Shown here piece after piece: positions 42,826 through 51,479 of a stretch of 64,000 nucleotides of DNA. Each line of letters begins with the position of its first letter. Within the stretch, counting starts at the first letter, position 1. The stretch covers positions 620,001 through 684,000 of the forward strand of contig NZ_CP099489.1 of assembly GCF_023923225.1 (NCBI RefSeq), read 5' to 3'. The notes beneath the pieces are model-generated. The model did not search any database, had not been told where the DNA came from, and worked only from the letters and a program-made list of their open reading frames with translations. A program made the translations under genes and the position numbers. Origin of the DNA: Ornithinimicrobium faecis (GTDB lineage: Bacteria > Actinomycetota > Actinomycetes > Actinomycetales > Dermatophilaceae).

Positions 42826-43706
42826 CCACGACCCAGACCCCGGAGGTGCCGCAGGCTCCGCGGGCGGCCCAGCCCCGCGAGGCGATCCAGACCCGGTCGA
42901 CATCGCCGCTCACCGTGCTGGCCGACAGCTGGGTGATCGCCAAGCGCAACCTGATCAAGATCAAGCGGGTCCCCGAGATCCTGGTTTTCATCCTGATCAG
43001 CCCGATCATGTTCGTGCTGCTGTTCGCCTATGTCTTTGGCGGTGCGATCAACGTCGGCGGCGGTGACCCGTCGCAATATCGCGAGTTCCTAATCGGTGGC
43101 ATCTTCGCCCAGACCGTGGTCTTCGGCTCGACGTTCACCGGTGCCGGGCTGGCCGAGGACATGCAGAAGGGCATCATCGACCGGTTCCGGTCCCTGCCGA
43201 TGTCGCGGGCGGCCGTGCTCATCGGACGGACCGCCTCGGACGTCGTCTACAACGTGCTGACGCTGATCATCATGGCGCTGACCGGTCTGTTGGTCGGCTG
43301 GCGGATCCGCAACTCGGTGTTCGACGCGCTCGCAGGGTTCGCGCTGCTGCTGGTCTTTGCCTATGCCTTCAGCTGGGTGATGGCCTATGTCGGCCTGCTG
43401 GTCCCGAGCGTCGAGGTGATCAACAACGCCTCGTTCATCGTGATCATGCCGATGACGTTCATCTCCAACGCGTTCGTGCCGCTGGAGACGTTCCCGACGG
43501 TGTTGCGCGTCTTCGCGGAGTGGAATCCCGTGTCGACGGTGACCCAGGCCGCGCGCGAGCTGTTTGGCAACACCACGGCAGCGGCGGTCACCTCCGACGC
43601 GTGGTCGCTGCAGAACCCGGTGCTCTACACCCTGATCTGGACGGTGCTGATCGTGCTGATCTTCGCGCCGCTGTCGATCGCGCGCTACCGGCGGACCTCC
43701 GCCTGA
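42822..43706 (+). CDS. DrrB-type ABC-2 permease
   Basis: A 294-residue permease with six membrane segments and the ABC-2 core. LAEDMQKGIIDRFRSLPMSRAAVLIGRTASD (about 109-139) is the typical coupling-helix region, and FISNAFVPLETFPTVLRVFAEWNPVS (about 206-231) the typical second motif. It partners the ATPase upstream. Confidence 0.93.
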   Translation: MTTTQTPEVPQAPRAAQPREAIQTRSTSPLTVLADSWVIAKRNLIKIKRVPEILVFILISPIMFVLLFAYVFGGAINVGGGDPSQYREFLIGGIFAQTVVFGSTFTGAGLAEDMQKGIIDRFRSLPMSRAAVLIGRTASDVVYNVLTLIIMALTGLLVGWRIRNSVFDALAGFALLLVFAYAFSWVMAYVGLLVPSVEVINNASFIVIMPMTFISNAFVPLETFPTVLRVFAEWNPVSTVTQAARELFGNTTAAAVTSDAWSLQNPVLYTLIWTVLIVLIFAPLSIARYRRTSA

Positions 43707-43718
43707 GACCAGGTGCGC

Positions 43719-43763
43719 GTATGCCGAGGGGCCGGGTCTGTCAGACCCGGCCCCTCGGCATAC
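43719..43763. terminator. Perfect 22-bp palindromic terminator
   Basis: GTATGCCGAGGGGCCGGGTC-TG, single T, then the exact complement to 43763, between the DrrB-like gene and a convergent gene. Both ends consist of the over-represented octamer GTATGCCG. Confidence 0.85.
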
Positions 43764-43782
43764 GGCTGGGTGGTGTGGTTGC

Positions 43783-44280
43783 TCAATCGGCCTGGTCCAG
43801 GCCGATCACCAGCAGCTCCGCGCGCTCCTGCGGCCAGGTGAACGAGAGCACAGTGCCGTCCTGCTCGTGGGACCAGGAGTCAATGGTGATGGCGTGGTCG
43901 GGGAGGGCGAGGGCCAGCCGATAGAGCTCGCCTGGTTGGCGGGCCCGGGCCAGGAGCACCGTGCTGTCGGCAAACGCGAGACGTCCGGTGTGCGGTCCCG
44001 GGGCGGCGCGGATGGCGCGCAGCGGGACGCGCCGGGAGGTCAGGACCCGCACGCGCAGCTCCAGGAGGGAGTCCAGGGTGTGACCGCTCTCCTCCGCGAC
44101 CGCTGCAAACTCCCGCGTGAGCTCCGCCTCGTCCTGCGGCGTGAGCTCGGGATCACCGAGTCGGCGCCGGGGTTGCTCCGCAGGGTGAGGACCGGACGGT
44201 TTCCGGCGGTCGCGGAGCGCGCGGGCGAGCGCCAGGCCCAGGATGAGCACCAGGGCCAGCGTCAGCGCTGCCCACTCCAT
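43783..44280 (-). CDS. Membrane-anchored hypothetical protein
   Basis: A 165-residue protein with one N-terminal membrane segment (MEWAALTLALVLILGLALA), a basic hinge and a soluble domain with LTPQDEAELTREFAAVAEESG and a run of short beta strands. No known domain is recognised. ATG at 44280 follows AGGAGAAG. It may be co-transcribed with the MMPL gene upstream (85-bp gap). Confidence 0.75.
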   Translation of the reverse strand: MEWAALTLALVLILGLALARALRDRRKPSGPHPAEQPRRRLGDPELTPQDEAELTREFAAVAEESGHTLDSLLELRVRVLTSRRVPLRAIRAAPGPHTGRLAFADSTVLLARARQPGELYRLALALPDHAITIDSWSHEQDGTVLSFTWPQERAELLVIGLDQAD

Positions 44281-44365
44281 GACGCCAGTCTTCTCCTGTG
44301 ACAGGTGGGGCGCCACGGGTTTGCTGACTGGGCGGTGCCGCCTGCTGAGGGAGTCAGTGGTGCCC

Positions 44366-46495
44366 TCAGTCGCGGTGCCGACCGGGACCGGTGATCACGG
44401 GGTTGCCAGCGGTGATCACGGGGCTGTCGGAGGCGCCCGAGCTGTGTGCGGCAGCCGGTTCCACCCGCCGCGGCCACCAGAAGCGCTCGCCGAGGGTGAG
44501 CACGATGGCGGGGACCAGGACGGTGCGGACCAGCAGGGTGTCCAGCAGCACGCCGATGCAGATCACGGCGCCCACCTGGGCCAGCACGACCAGCGGCAGC
44601 ACGCCCAGCACGGCGAAGACTGCCGCGAGCAGGATGCCAGCGCTGGTGATGACGCCGCCGGTCGCGGACAGGGCACGCAGGACGCCCTCGCGGGTGCCGA
44701 CGGTGCGTGCTTCCTCCAGGGTGCGGGTGATGAGGAAGATGTTGTAGTCCACGCCGAGGGCCACCAGGAACAGGAAAGAGTAGAGCGGCACGATCGGGTC
44801 CAGGCCGCTGAAGCCCAGGACCGCGGTGAACAACCACCACGACACCCCGAGGGCGGCGCAGAAGCTGGCGATGACGCTGGCGACAAGGATCACGGGGGCC
44901 AGCACGGAGCGCAGGATGGCCGCCAGGGCCAGCAGCACCAGGGCCAGGATGAGCGGCAGGATCACGACCCGGTCCCGCGCGCTGGAGTCCAGTTGGTCGA
45001 TCGCCTCAGCGGCGGTGCCCCCGACGTAGGTCTCGGGGAGTTCACCCGTCACGGCGCGGACGTCGGTGAGAGCTGCCCGAGCCTCGTCGCCCTCGGAGCC
45101 CGTCGTGAGCACCAGGCTGAGTTGGGTCACCCCGTCGCCCTGGCCCCCGACGCTCACGGAGCCGACTGCGTCGAGGGTCTCCAGATCGGCGACGAGTTGC
45201 TCGACGGTCTGCTCGTCCTCGGTGGCAGTCACGACGGACGTGGGGTCCGAGGCGCCCTCGGGGAAGGACTGGGCCAGGCGCTCGGCCCCGGCGATCGCCT
45301 CGGGCTGGTCGGTGAACTGTTCCGAAGCAGGCAGGCCGAGCTGCAGCTGGGTCAGACCGAAGGCCATGGCGGCCAGGAGGGTCAGGGTGCCCCCAATGAA
45401 CGCCAGCGGGCGGGCCGCCACGCGGTCTCCCACTCGGCGCCAGGCCGACCGTCGCCCGGCCTGCCCCTCCTCGCCGACGTGTGGCACCTTCGGCCAGAAG
45501 ATCCAGCGCCCGAACAGCACGAGGGCCGCCGGCAGCATCAACAGCACGAAGCCCGCCGCCACGATGATGCCGACGGCGCTGGCCAGGCCGAGGCCGCGGG
45601 TGGTGGGCGTGACGGACAGCAGCAGGGTCAGCACGCCGACGACGACGGTGGCTCCGCTGGCCAGGATCGCCTCGGCAGCCCGGGGGAGGGCGGCCGCCAT
45701 GGCCTGGTGGCGGTCCTCGTGGTTGCGCAGCTCGTCGCGATAGCGGGAGATCAGCAGGAGCGCATAGTTGGTGCCGGCGCCGAAGACCAGCACGGACAGG
45801 ATCCCGATCGTCGACTCGTCCCACGGGACGCCGAACCCGGCGAGCACCTGGGTCGCCAGGATGGCTGCGGCCCGGTCCGCGAGGCCGACCACCGTGAGGG
45901 GGATCAGCCAGAGGACGGGGCTGCGATAGGTGATGAGCAGGAGGATGGCGACGACGGAGGCGGTGAAGGCCAACAGGGTCGTGTTGGCCCCGGCGAAGAC
46001 CTCGGTGAGATCCGCGCGGACTGCAGCCGGACCCGTGACCTGGACCTCGACACCGTCGGGCACGGACTCCCGCAGGTCGGTGCGCAGGTCCGCGACAGAG
46101 TCGGCGACCTCGGTCGCGGTCTGCGCGGGCACGTTGACGACGGAGATCGCCGCTGTGCCGTCCTCCGCAGGCTGCACGAAGGCGGGCGGCCCCTCGACCC
46201 CGGTGTCCAGGGCAGCGACGACCTGCTCAAGGTCCTCCAGGGCGCCGTCCACCTCCTCGGCACTGAAGACGATGATCGCGGTCGCCGTGTCCTCGGTGGG
46301 CAACTGCTCCTGCAGCTCCACCGCGCGCGTGGACTCATAGCCGACCGGCAGGGTGTCGGTCGGGTGCGGGGCGCGATCCGCCTCGCCCAACCCGACGATG
46401 ACACCTGCGCCGAGCAGCAGGCCGAGGAGCGCGACGATCCAGGCGGTGCGCCGGCCGGTGACAGTCTTGACGAGCCCGCCGGAGAGTGCGCGCAT
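44366..46495 (-). CDS. MMPL/RND-family exporter with CarH-like operator
   Basis: A 709-residue MMPL protein with two 6-helix clusters (about 165-350 and 495-690). GVPWDESTIGILSVLVFGAG... and FLVALGVDYNIFLITRTLEEA are the membrane Asp/Tyr motifs. In sequence it differs from the exporter at 16250, so the two are not recent duplicates. Start ATG at 46495 has AAGGAG upstream. A direct-repeat site almost identical to that of the light cluster (51423) lies 20-37 bp before the start, so the gene may belong to the same regulon. Export of a membrane lipid or antioxidant pigment is possible (inference). Confidence 0.9.
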   Translation of the reverse strand: MRALSGGLVKTVTGRRTAWIVALLGLLLGAGVIVGLGEADRAPHPTDTLPVGYESTRAVELQEQLPTEDTATAIIVFSAEEVDGALEDLEQVVAALDTGVEGPPAFVQPAEDGTAAISVVNVPAQTATEVADSVADLRTDLRESVPDGVEVQVTGPAAVRADLTEVFAGANTTLLAFTASVVAILLLITYRSPVLWLIPLTVVGLADRAAAILATQVLAGFGVPWDESTIGILSVLVFGAGTNYALLLISRYRDELRNHEDRHQAMAAALPRAAEAILASGATVVVGVLTLLLSVTPTTRGLGLASAVGIIVAAGFVLLMLPAALVLFGRWIFWPKVPHVGEEGQAGRRSAWRRVGDRVAARPLAFIGGTLTLLAAMAFGLTQLQLGLPASEQFTDQPEAIAGAERLAQSFPEGASDPTSVVTATEDEQTVEQLVADLETLDAVGSVSVGGQGDGVTQLSLVLTTGSEGDEARAALTDVRAVTGELPETYVGGTAAEAIDQLDSSARDRVVILPLILALVLLALAAILRSVLAPVILVASVIASFCAALGVSWWLFTAVLGFSGLDPIVPLYSFLFLVALGVDYNIFLITRTLEEARTVGTREGVLRALSATGGVITSAGILLAAVFAVLGVLPLVVLAQVGAVICIGVLLDTLLVRTVLVPAIVLTLGERFWWPRRVEPAAAHSSGASDSPVITAGNPVITGPGRHRD

Positions 46496-46514
46496 GGACC
46501 GCTCCTTGGATGGA

Positions 46515-46532
46515 TGACTAATGTTTGTCTAA
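46515..46532 (-). promoter_or_regulatory. Candidate CarH-type operator in front of MMPL
   Basis: Minus strand TTAGACAAACATTAGTCA, two heptamers TTAGACA/TTAGTCA spaced 11 bp, overlapping a TAAGAT-like -10. It shares TAGACAAACATTAG with the site at 51423. Confidence 0.6.
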
Positions 46533-46617
46533 TCTTACGCGAGGTCCCGCAGACACGCGAAACTTACGGTCATCACTGTGCTCGCCCAAGGGTGTTCGGA
46601 GCGGCTTGTGGGCGTGC

Positions 46618-46830
46618 CTACTTCTCGACCCGGAAGCCCAGCTTGATGCCGACCTGCCAGTCGGCGACCTGCCCGCCCTCACCCAGGTGTCCGCGGATCT
46701 GCGTCACCTCAAACCAGTCGAGGTTGCGGACACTCTCCTGAGCGGAGGCGAGGGCGTTGTTGACCGCGCCCTCCACACCGTCGGGCGAGCTGCCGACCAA
46801 CTCGGAGATGGCATACACGTGATTGGCCAT
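46618..46830 (-). CDS. Dodecin
   Basis: A 70-residue dodecin. The family pattern is clear: [35 protein letters not shown] and [20 protein letters not shown], with the flavin-stacking Trp in LDWF. Dodecins form hollow dodecamers that store or buffer flavin (and in some species CoA). ATG at 46830 has GGAGG seven bases ahead. It lies between the MMPL exporter and a methyltransferase; the link to the nearby light cluster is only suggestive. Confidence 0.93.
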   Translation of the reverse strand: MANHVYAISELVGSSPDGVEGAVNNALASAQESVRNLDWFEVTQIRGHLGEGGQVADWQVGIKLGFRVEK

Positions 46831-46911
46831 GGGGTGCCTCCTGGCGTCGCGCCGGACGCCGGTCGCCCGGCCTGTCCCCAACGTAGTGCGGATGCCGCGC
46901 CAGCGACAGGC

Positions 46912-47517
46912 TCAGTCCGGGCGCAGGACAGCGACGAGGAAGTCGGAGTCGGTGGTGAAGGGCCGCAGGTCCCACGTGGACAGCAACACATCCGGCACCA
47001 GCCCGGCACTCTCGGCATCAGCGAGGAACTCATCGAATGGATAGCCGCGCCCGGCGCCATAGCCGATCACCACTCGCCCGTCGGCGGCGGTGTGCTGACG
47101 CAGTCGTCGCAACACCTCCTGGCGGGTGCTCGGGGCCAGAAAAGCGATCACGTTGCCAGCGCTGACGACCACGTCAAAAGGCTCGGGTATGCCGAGGGTC
47201 GGCAGATCGAGCAGCGCCAGGTCGTGCGTGAGCCAGGTGGGGCCGGGGTGGTCCTCCTGGGCGGCGGCGATCAGCACCGGGTCGACGTCGACCCCGACCA
47301 CCGTGTGGCCCGAGCGGTGCAGGTAGCCCCCGGTCCGTCCCGGGCCGCACCCAGCGTCCAGGACCCGGGAGTCACGGCCGATCATGGCGTCGATCATCCG
47401 CGCCTCGCCAGCCAGATCCATCCCCTCGGCCGCCAGCCGACGGAACCGATCCACATACTTGCTGGAGTGGTCCGGATCCTCGGCGACCTGACGCATCCAC
47501 CCGCTCTGCTCGACCAT
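46912..47517 (-). CDS. Class I SAM-dependent methyltransferase
   Basis: A 201-residue enzyme. SAM motif I is RVLDAGCGPGRTGGYL (about 51-66), followed by acidic GVDVDP (about 75-80), motif II (FDVVVSAGNV) and motif III (LRQHTAADGRVVIGYG). The fold is that of small-molecule methyltransferases (Methyltransf_25-like). The substrate cannot be told. ATG at 47517 starts MVEQSGWMRQVAED. The 364-bp gap to the next gene holds repeat copy C and tRNA-Lys. Confidence 0.9.
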   Translation of the reverse strand: MVEQSGWMRQVAEDPDHSSKYVDRFRRLAAEGMDLAGEARMIDAMIGRDSRVLDAGCGPGRTGGYLHRSGHTVVGVDVDPVLIAAAQEDHPGPTWLTHDLALLDLPTLGIPEPFDVVVSAGNVIAFLAPSTRQEVLRRLRQHTAADGRVVIGYGAGRGYPFDEFLADAESAGLVPDVLLSTWDLRPFTTDSDFLVAVLRPD

Positions 47518-47587
47518 GGTCACCAGGCTAGTTGCAGCGCTCAGGCTGCCCGCGGGTGGCGTCGCTCGCTCGACGGGCGGAGATGGT

Positions 47588-47645
47588 CCTGTGGAAGGCG
47601 TCGCATGCCGTGGTTGCCGCAGGACGGTTTCCGCCGGGCGGTGAC
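47588..47645. repeat. Dispersed palindromic repeat, copy C
   Basis: Contains GGTCCTG...GCATGCCGTGGTTGCCGCAG-GAC and TTTCCGCCGGGCGGTGACGG. Matches copy B in the core and copy A in the tail. Lies directly beside tRNA-Lys. Confidence 0.65.
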
Positions 47646-47663
47646 GGGCATGCTGACGGACGG

Positions 47664-47736
47664 TGGGCCCCGTGGGATTCGAACCCACAACCTACGGATT
47701 AAAAGTCCGGAGCTCTAACCGTTGAGCTAGAGGCCC
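47664..47736 (-). tRNA. tRNA-Lys (TTT)
   Basis: Cloverleaf on the minus strand. The acceptor GGGCCTC pairs with GGGGCCC, the anticodon loop CTTTTAA carries TTT, and the T-arm is GTGGGTTCGAATCCCAC. CCA is not encoded. Confidence 0.96.
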
Positions 47737-47882
47737 TGGCGGCCCACTAGGAGGGACGCTCGGCCGGTTAGTCTACGTGCGCGGGCGTCGGTTTCCGCAC
47801 GCGACGTCCTTTTCCGCGCGCGACGTCCTTGCAGGCACGATCGTGGCAGGGAAGGACGATCTTGGCCGAGCAGGCCCTGGTC

Positions 47883-49463
47883 TCAGCCGCAGTCGACCTG
47901 CTCGCCCGGACCGGCGTCGTCCTCGAGCCGGAGGCCGTGCGTGCCGGTGGACTCGATCAGCTCGCAGACCTGCTCCTCGTCGTGGCCGGCCCAGTAATAG
48001 ATCAGGAACTGGTTCCCGCGCGCGTGGCTGGGGTTCCCGAGGCTGTCGCACGAGGCGTCCGTGTTCAGATAGCCAGCGCCAGGGTGCGCATCCAGTGACT
48101 CCTGAACCTGGACATTCACTCCCTGCAGGTTCTCGAAGGTGTCGAGCACGACGATGGCGGCGCCGTCGCAGGCGGGATAGGAGATCGGTTCGGTGCGGTG
48201 CAGGTCCCAGGGTCGGAAGTCACCCTCCTGCGTCGGGTCGACGAGCGTCGTCACATCTTCGCTGGCCAGCACGGTGTCGCCCTGGCGCACCTCGAACAGT
48301 TCCGTGGAGACCTCATAGGTGATGCCGTCCTCGCCGTGGCCGGTCCACCCGGCGCCGTGCTCGGTTGCCGAGGTCCGGATCGCGAGGCCGTCGCTGAGAT
48401 TGACCCCGTGATAGTTCACAGCGTCGCCGTCGCGGCAGATGGTCGCTTCGTAGTTGACCGTCTGCACCTGGACAACGAAGTCGCCGTGCGACCGGCACCA
48501 GGCCTGGTCGAACTCGGTGGTGCCCTCGGCCGCTGGCTCTGGCGCCACGACGTCGCCGGGGCCGCCGTCCGGTGCCCCCGTGATGTTCGGGGCCAGGGTG
48601 GAGCCCGGGCTCGGTCGGTCCGCGGCCCCCGGGACGTCAGGTCCGGGAGTGTCTTCGCCAGCGGGACTGTCCTCACCGGTCGGTGCCGGGTTGCCGGCAT
48701 CATCCGTCGGAGTGGCCGCGCCCTCTGTCGGCCCCGTGGGGGTGGCGTCTGCCGGGTCGGTCGCGGTGGGGTCGGTGGGAGGCTCAGTGGCATCAACGAC
48801 CGCAGCCTGCACCGGCGTGGCGTCGGGGATGACCGGGTTGCTGTCCTGATTGGTCCACCACAGACCTCCGGCGAGCACCAGGAGGAAGACCGTTGCTGCC
48901 GCGACAGCTGGGGGCCAGGTGCTCGCGGGCGCCGGCTCCTGCTCGTGCTCGGCTGTGGGCGTCGCGGCGAGCGATGACGCGGAGGCGGGCGAGGGCGAGG
49001 CGCGGATCTGGCCCTCATCGAAGGCCGCCAGCAGGTCCTGCACGGTGAGTCTGCGCGCCGGATCCGGCTCGATCAGGTGCTGGACGAAGGGAGGCAGCCC
49101 GACATCGTCGGAGGCGGAGCGAGCGTGCGCATCGAGGCTGCGCAGCACCTGCCCGAGGGCGAACGCATCGGCTGCGGGTCCGGGCTGGCACTCCGGGGCC
49201 TGCGGCCAGTCAGGGGGACGCCGGACCGGCCGGGGCGCGAGCAACTGGGCATCGCGGACTCCACCGCGCCCGCCATCGCCGACCACAGCGGGCGCATCAG
49301 CCAGGTCGAGCACGACGGTGTGGGGCCCGACATCGCCGTGGTGACGGCCCTGACCGTGCTCGTCCGCGAGCTGTCCGGCGACGATCTCGGCGACGGCCAG
49401 GACGTCCGCCCGGCTCAGCTCGCGTCCGGACGTCAGCACGTCCTGGACCAGCAACTCGGTCAT
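47883..49463 (-). CDS. Membrane pseudokinase with extracytoplasmic domain
   Basis: A 526-residue single-pass protein. The N-terminus (about 1-140) resembles only the C-lobe of a Ser/Thr kinase: ADVLAVAEIVAGQLADEHGQ, then HGDVGPHTVVL (42-52), then kinase end motifs (DAFALGQVLRSL, LIEPDPARRLTVQDLLAAF). There is no Gly-rich loop or VAIK lysine, and the catalytic-loop Lys and Asn are replaced (Gly46, Thr49), so no phosphotransfer is expected. A membrane segment (about 189-206), a long Pro/Thr/Asp linker (about 210-330) and a Cys-containing outer domain with CRSHGDFVVQVQTVNYEATI follow. ATG at 49463 with GGAGGG. Confidence 0.7.
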   Translation of the reverse strand: MTELLVQDVLTSGRELSRADVLAVAEIVAGQLADEHGQGRHHGDVGPHTVVLDLADAPAVVGDGGRGGVRDAQLLAPRPVRRPPDWPQAPECQPGPAADAFALGQVLRSLDAHARSASDDVGLPPFVQHLIEPDPARRLTVQDLLAAFDEGQIRASPSPASASSLAATPTAEHEQEPAPASTWPPAVAAATVFLLVLAGGLWWTNQDSNPVIPDATPVQAAVVDATEPPTDPTATDPADATPTGPTEGAATPTDDAGNPAPTGEDSPAGEDTPGPDVPGAADRPSPGSTLAPNITGAPDGGPGDVVAPEPAAEGTTEFDQAWCRSHGDFVVQVQTVNYEATICRDGDAVNYHGVNLSDGLAIRTSATEHGAGWTGHGEDGITYEVSTELFEVRQGDTVLASEDVTTLVDPTQEGDFRPWDLHRTEPISYPACDGAAIVVLDTFENLQGVNVQVQESLDAHPGAGYLNTDASCDSLGNPSHARGNQFLIYYWAGHDEEQVCELIESTGTHGLRLEDDAGPGEQVDCG

Positions 49464-49580
49464 GTCACCCTCCTGCCCGGAGCGAGCCCACGCGCTCCCG
49501 GGCACCGACTCTACGGGGCCGGCCCCTCGGCATACCGGATCTGGGCCCACGCCAGCGAGCTGTGTGGGCCGCCGCGCACC

Positions 49581-50834
49581 TCAGCCCTTGTGCGGCAGAT
49601 GCACATCCACCCAGACCAGGCGGTGGTCGCTGGAGGGGAACGGATAGGTGCCGGTCAGCCGCGACAGCGGGTCGGCAGAGACCGGCCAGAAGACCCCGGA
49701 GTCGCGGATCCGCAGGCTCTTGCTGGGCAGCACATAGTCCACCCGGATGTTGCCCGGCGGCTCGGCGAAGTCGGCCGTGTCGAGCGCCGGGTCGCCCAGA
49801 TGCTCAAGGTTGATGCCACCCTGCAACTCGCTGGCCTCGACGGCACCCTCGCTGGTCGGAGCGTTGGAGGTATTGATGCGCGGGTGCTCGAGCAACTGGT
49901 TGATCGCGCCGTTGACGGAGTCACCGTCCAGCGGGTCGGCGTTCTGGTCGCCGGCGATCACGAAGCGCGAGCCCGGAGCGAGGCCGCCGCCCGTGCCTGC
50001 GTCGTCATAGATGTAGGAGGACGCCGGCTTCGGCCCGACATAGTCCGCCCAGAACCGGATCTCGTCGTGGTTGCGCTTGCCGTTGCGGTCCTCCGGGCCG
50101 TCGAAGGTGGGCGGCGTCGGGTGGCTCACCAGGAAGTGCACGGTCCGGTTGCGCTCCACCTGGATCGGCACGTCCCAGTGCGACTTGCTCGACAGCCGCA
50201 GGATCGCCTGCTCGTCCTCGTCATAGAAGTCGGTCGGCATCAGGTTGCCGGGCATGTCCTGCCACCGGAAGTTCTGGAAGGTGCGCACGGCGTCGGTGTC
50301 GATCGGGAACTTGGAGAAGACGACCATGCCGTATTGCCCCGGGAACTCACCGAACCCGAAGGCGTCATCACCACCGCCGACCACGCCGTCATTGTTGAGG
50401 TCATGACCCGACGGGATGCCGGTGTTGGACGGTGCCACGAAGTAGTAGGGGTAGTCGACCGGGCTCGCGCCGTTCTGCCCGACCGCCAGGTAGTTGTCAC
50501 GGAACAGCTCGGCCGCCGCCCCGTCCGCGACATAGTCGAACTCGTTGACCAGCAGGACATCTGGGTTGTTGCGCTGGATGATCTCGGCGATCACCTGGGC
50601 CTGCTCGTTGTCCGGCGTGGACAGGTCGGTCAGCAGCTGGCCCTCGGCGCCGCGGTTGAGCGAGGCGTTGAAGGTCGAGAAGCGCACGTCCATGTCGGGT
50701 CTTCCCGCGCGATCGGCCGCCGTCACGGCGGGGTCGGCCGGGGCAGCGGAGGCGGGCAGGAAGGCCACGCCGGAGACCAGTGTGGCAGTCGCCAGGGCGG
50801 CAACGGTGATCCTCTTCAGGGACGCTTGAGTCAT
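49581..50834 (-). CDS. Secreted endonuclease/exonuclease/phosphatase-family protein
   Basis: A 417-residue exported protein (signal peptide 1-30, ending PASAAP). EEP-fold motifs: MDVRFSTFNASLNRG (about 48-62), NNPDVLLVNEFDYV (metal-binding Glu), HFLVSHPTPPTFDG, RFVIAGDQNADPLDGDS (Asp-Gln/Asn) and the closing YPFPSSDHRLVWVDV (Asp-His). A nuclease, phosphodiesterase or inositol-phosphatase role is possible. The pattern of large EEP proteins of soil actinobacteria suggests phosphate scavenging. It also has a dockerin-like DLNNDGVVGGGDD stretch (about 145-157). Confidence 0.9.
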   Translation of the reverse strand: MTQASLKRITVAALATATLVSGVAFLPASAAPADPAVTAADRAGRPDMDVRFSTFNASLNRGAEGQLLTDLSTPDNEQAQVIAEIIQRNNPDVLLVNEFDYVADGAAAELFRDNYLAVGQNGASPVDYPYYFVAPSNTGIPSGHDLNNDGVVGGGDDAFGFGEFPGQYGMVVFSKFPIDTDAVRTFQNFRWQDMPGNLMPTDFYDEDEQAILRLSSKSHWDVPIQVERNRTVHFLVSHPTPPTFDGPEDRNGKRNHDEIRFWADYVGPKPASSYIYDDAGTGGGLAPGSRFVIAGDQNADPLDGDSVNGAINQLLEHPRINTSNAPTSEGAVEASELQGGINLEHLGDPALDTADFAEPPGNIRVDYVLPSKSLRIRDSGVFWPVSADPLSRLTGTYPFPSSDHRLVWVDVHLPHKG

Positions 50835-50945
50835 CCCCCCAATCTAGAAGCGGGTTGTATGCCGAGGCGCGCGTTGGCGTGAACACGCGGTGAAGCCTTG
50901 GTCAGGATCGGCCCAGCAACTGGTTGGCCCAGCGGCTTGTGGCTC

Positions 50946-51377
50946 TCACAGTCGGGCGAGCGCCTCGCGCATGTCGCGTGCGGCCCGATTCCCGAGTTGC
51001 CACAGGGCGATCGCCAGGATCGGTGCCAGGAGTCGGACGCCACGGTGGAAGTCGAACTGCGCCCGATAGACCACCGTGGAGCCGCCGCGCGGGTCGGGGG
51101 TCACGGTGATGGTGTCGTGTGCCACCAGGGAGGAGTTCTCCCCGCGCAACTCGATGTGCCCGGACGGGTCGAGGGCGACGACGGTGTAGGTGACCTCGAC
51201 CGTGCGGCCCAGGAACCTGCTGGTGTTGCGATAGCGCGTGCCCACGCCGCCGTCCCCGCTCTCACGCACGGTGCGGACAGTGCCAGGGTCCCATTCGGTG
51301 CTGGTCTCGAAGTCGCTGAGGTAGGCGAAGACGCGGGCGGCCTCCCGGTCAGTTTCAATCCGTCGCTCGATCTGCAT
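50946..51377 (-). CDS. SRPBCC (polyketide-cyclase-like) protein
   Basis: A 143-residue START-fold protein. It opens MQIERRIETDREAARVFAYL, with SDFETSTEWDPGTV, and the last helix (RGVRLLAPILAIALWQLGNRA) covers the pocket. Such proteins bind hydrophobic ligands. The AGGAG at good spacing fixes the ATG at 51377. It is divergent from the FAD oxidoreductase operon and shares the direct-repeat site at 51423-51440, so it probably belongs to the light regulon. Confidence 0.88.
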   Translation of the reverse strand: MQIERRIETDREAARVFAYLSDFETSTEWDPGTVRTVRESGDGGVGTRYRNTSRFLGRTVEVTYTVVALDPSGHIELRGENSSLVAHDTITVTPDPRGGSTVVYRAQFDFHRGVRLLAPILAIALWQLGNRAARDMREALARL

Positions 51378-51422
51378 CGAAGCACTCCTGTCAGTTGCGC
51401 GGATGATGTCGTGCAACCTAGT

Positions 51423-51440
51423 CTAGACAAACATTAGACA
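51423..51440. promoter_or_regulatory. Candidate CarH-type operator between divergent genes
   Basis: CTAGACAAACATTAGACA, two heptamers (C/T)TAGACA exactly 11 bp apart, with a third weaker match (TGACAG) further on. It sits 46 bp from the SRPBCC start and 40 bp from the FAD-oxidoreductase start. CarH binds 11-bp direct repeats over -35 elements. Confidence 0.65.
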
Positions 51441-51479
51441 AAGGCTGACAGGGCAGAAGGTCAGCGGAACGGAGGCTCG

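Noticed and set aside
41827..43706. Antibiotic self-resistance exporter of a biosynthetic cluster
   Set aside because: The pair is DrrAB-like, but no biosynthetic genes surround it.
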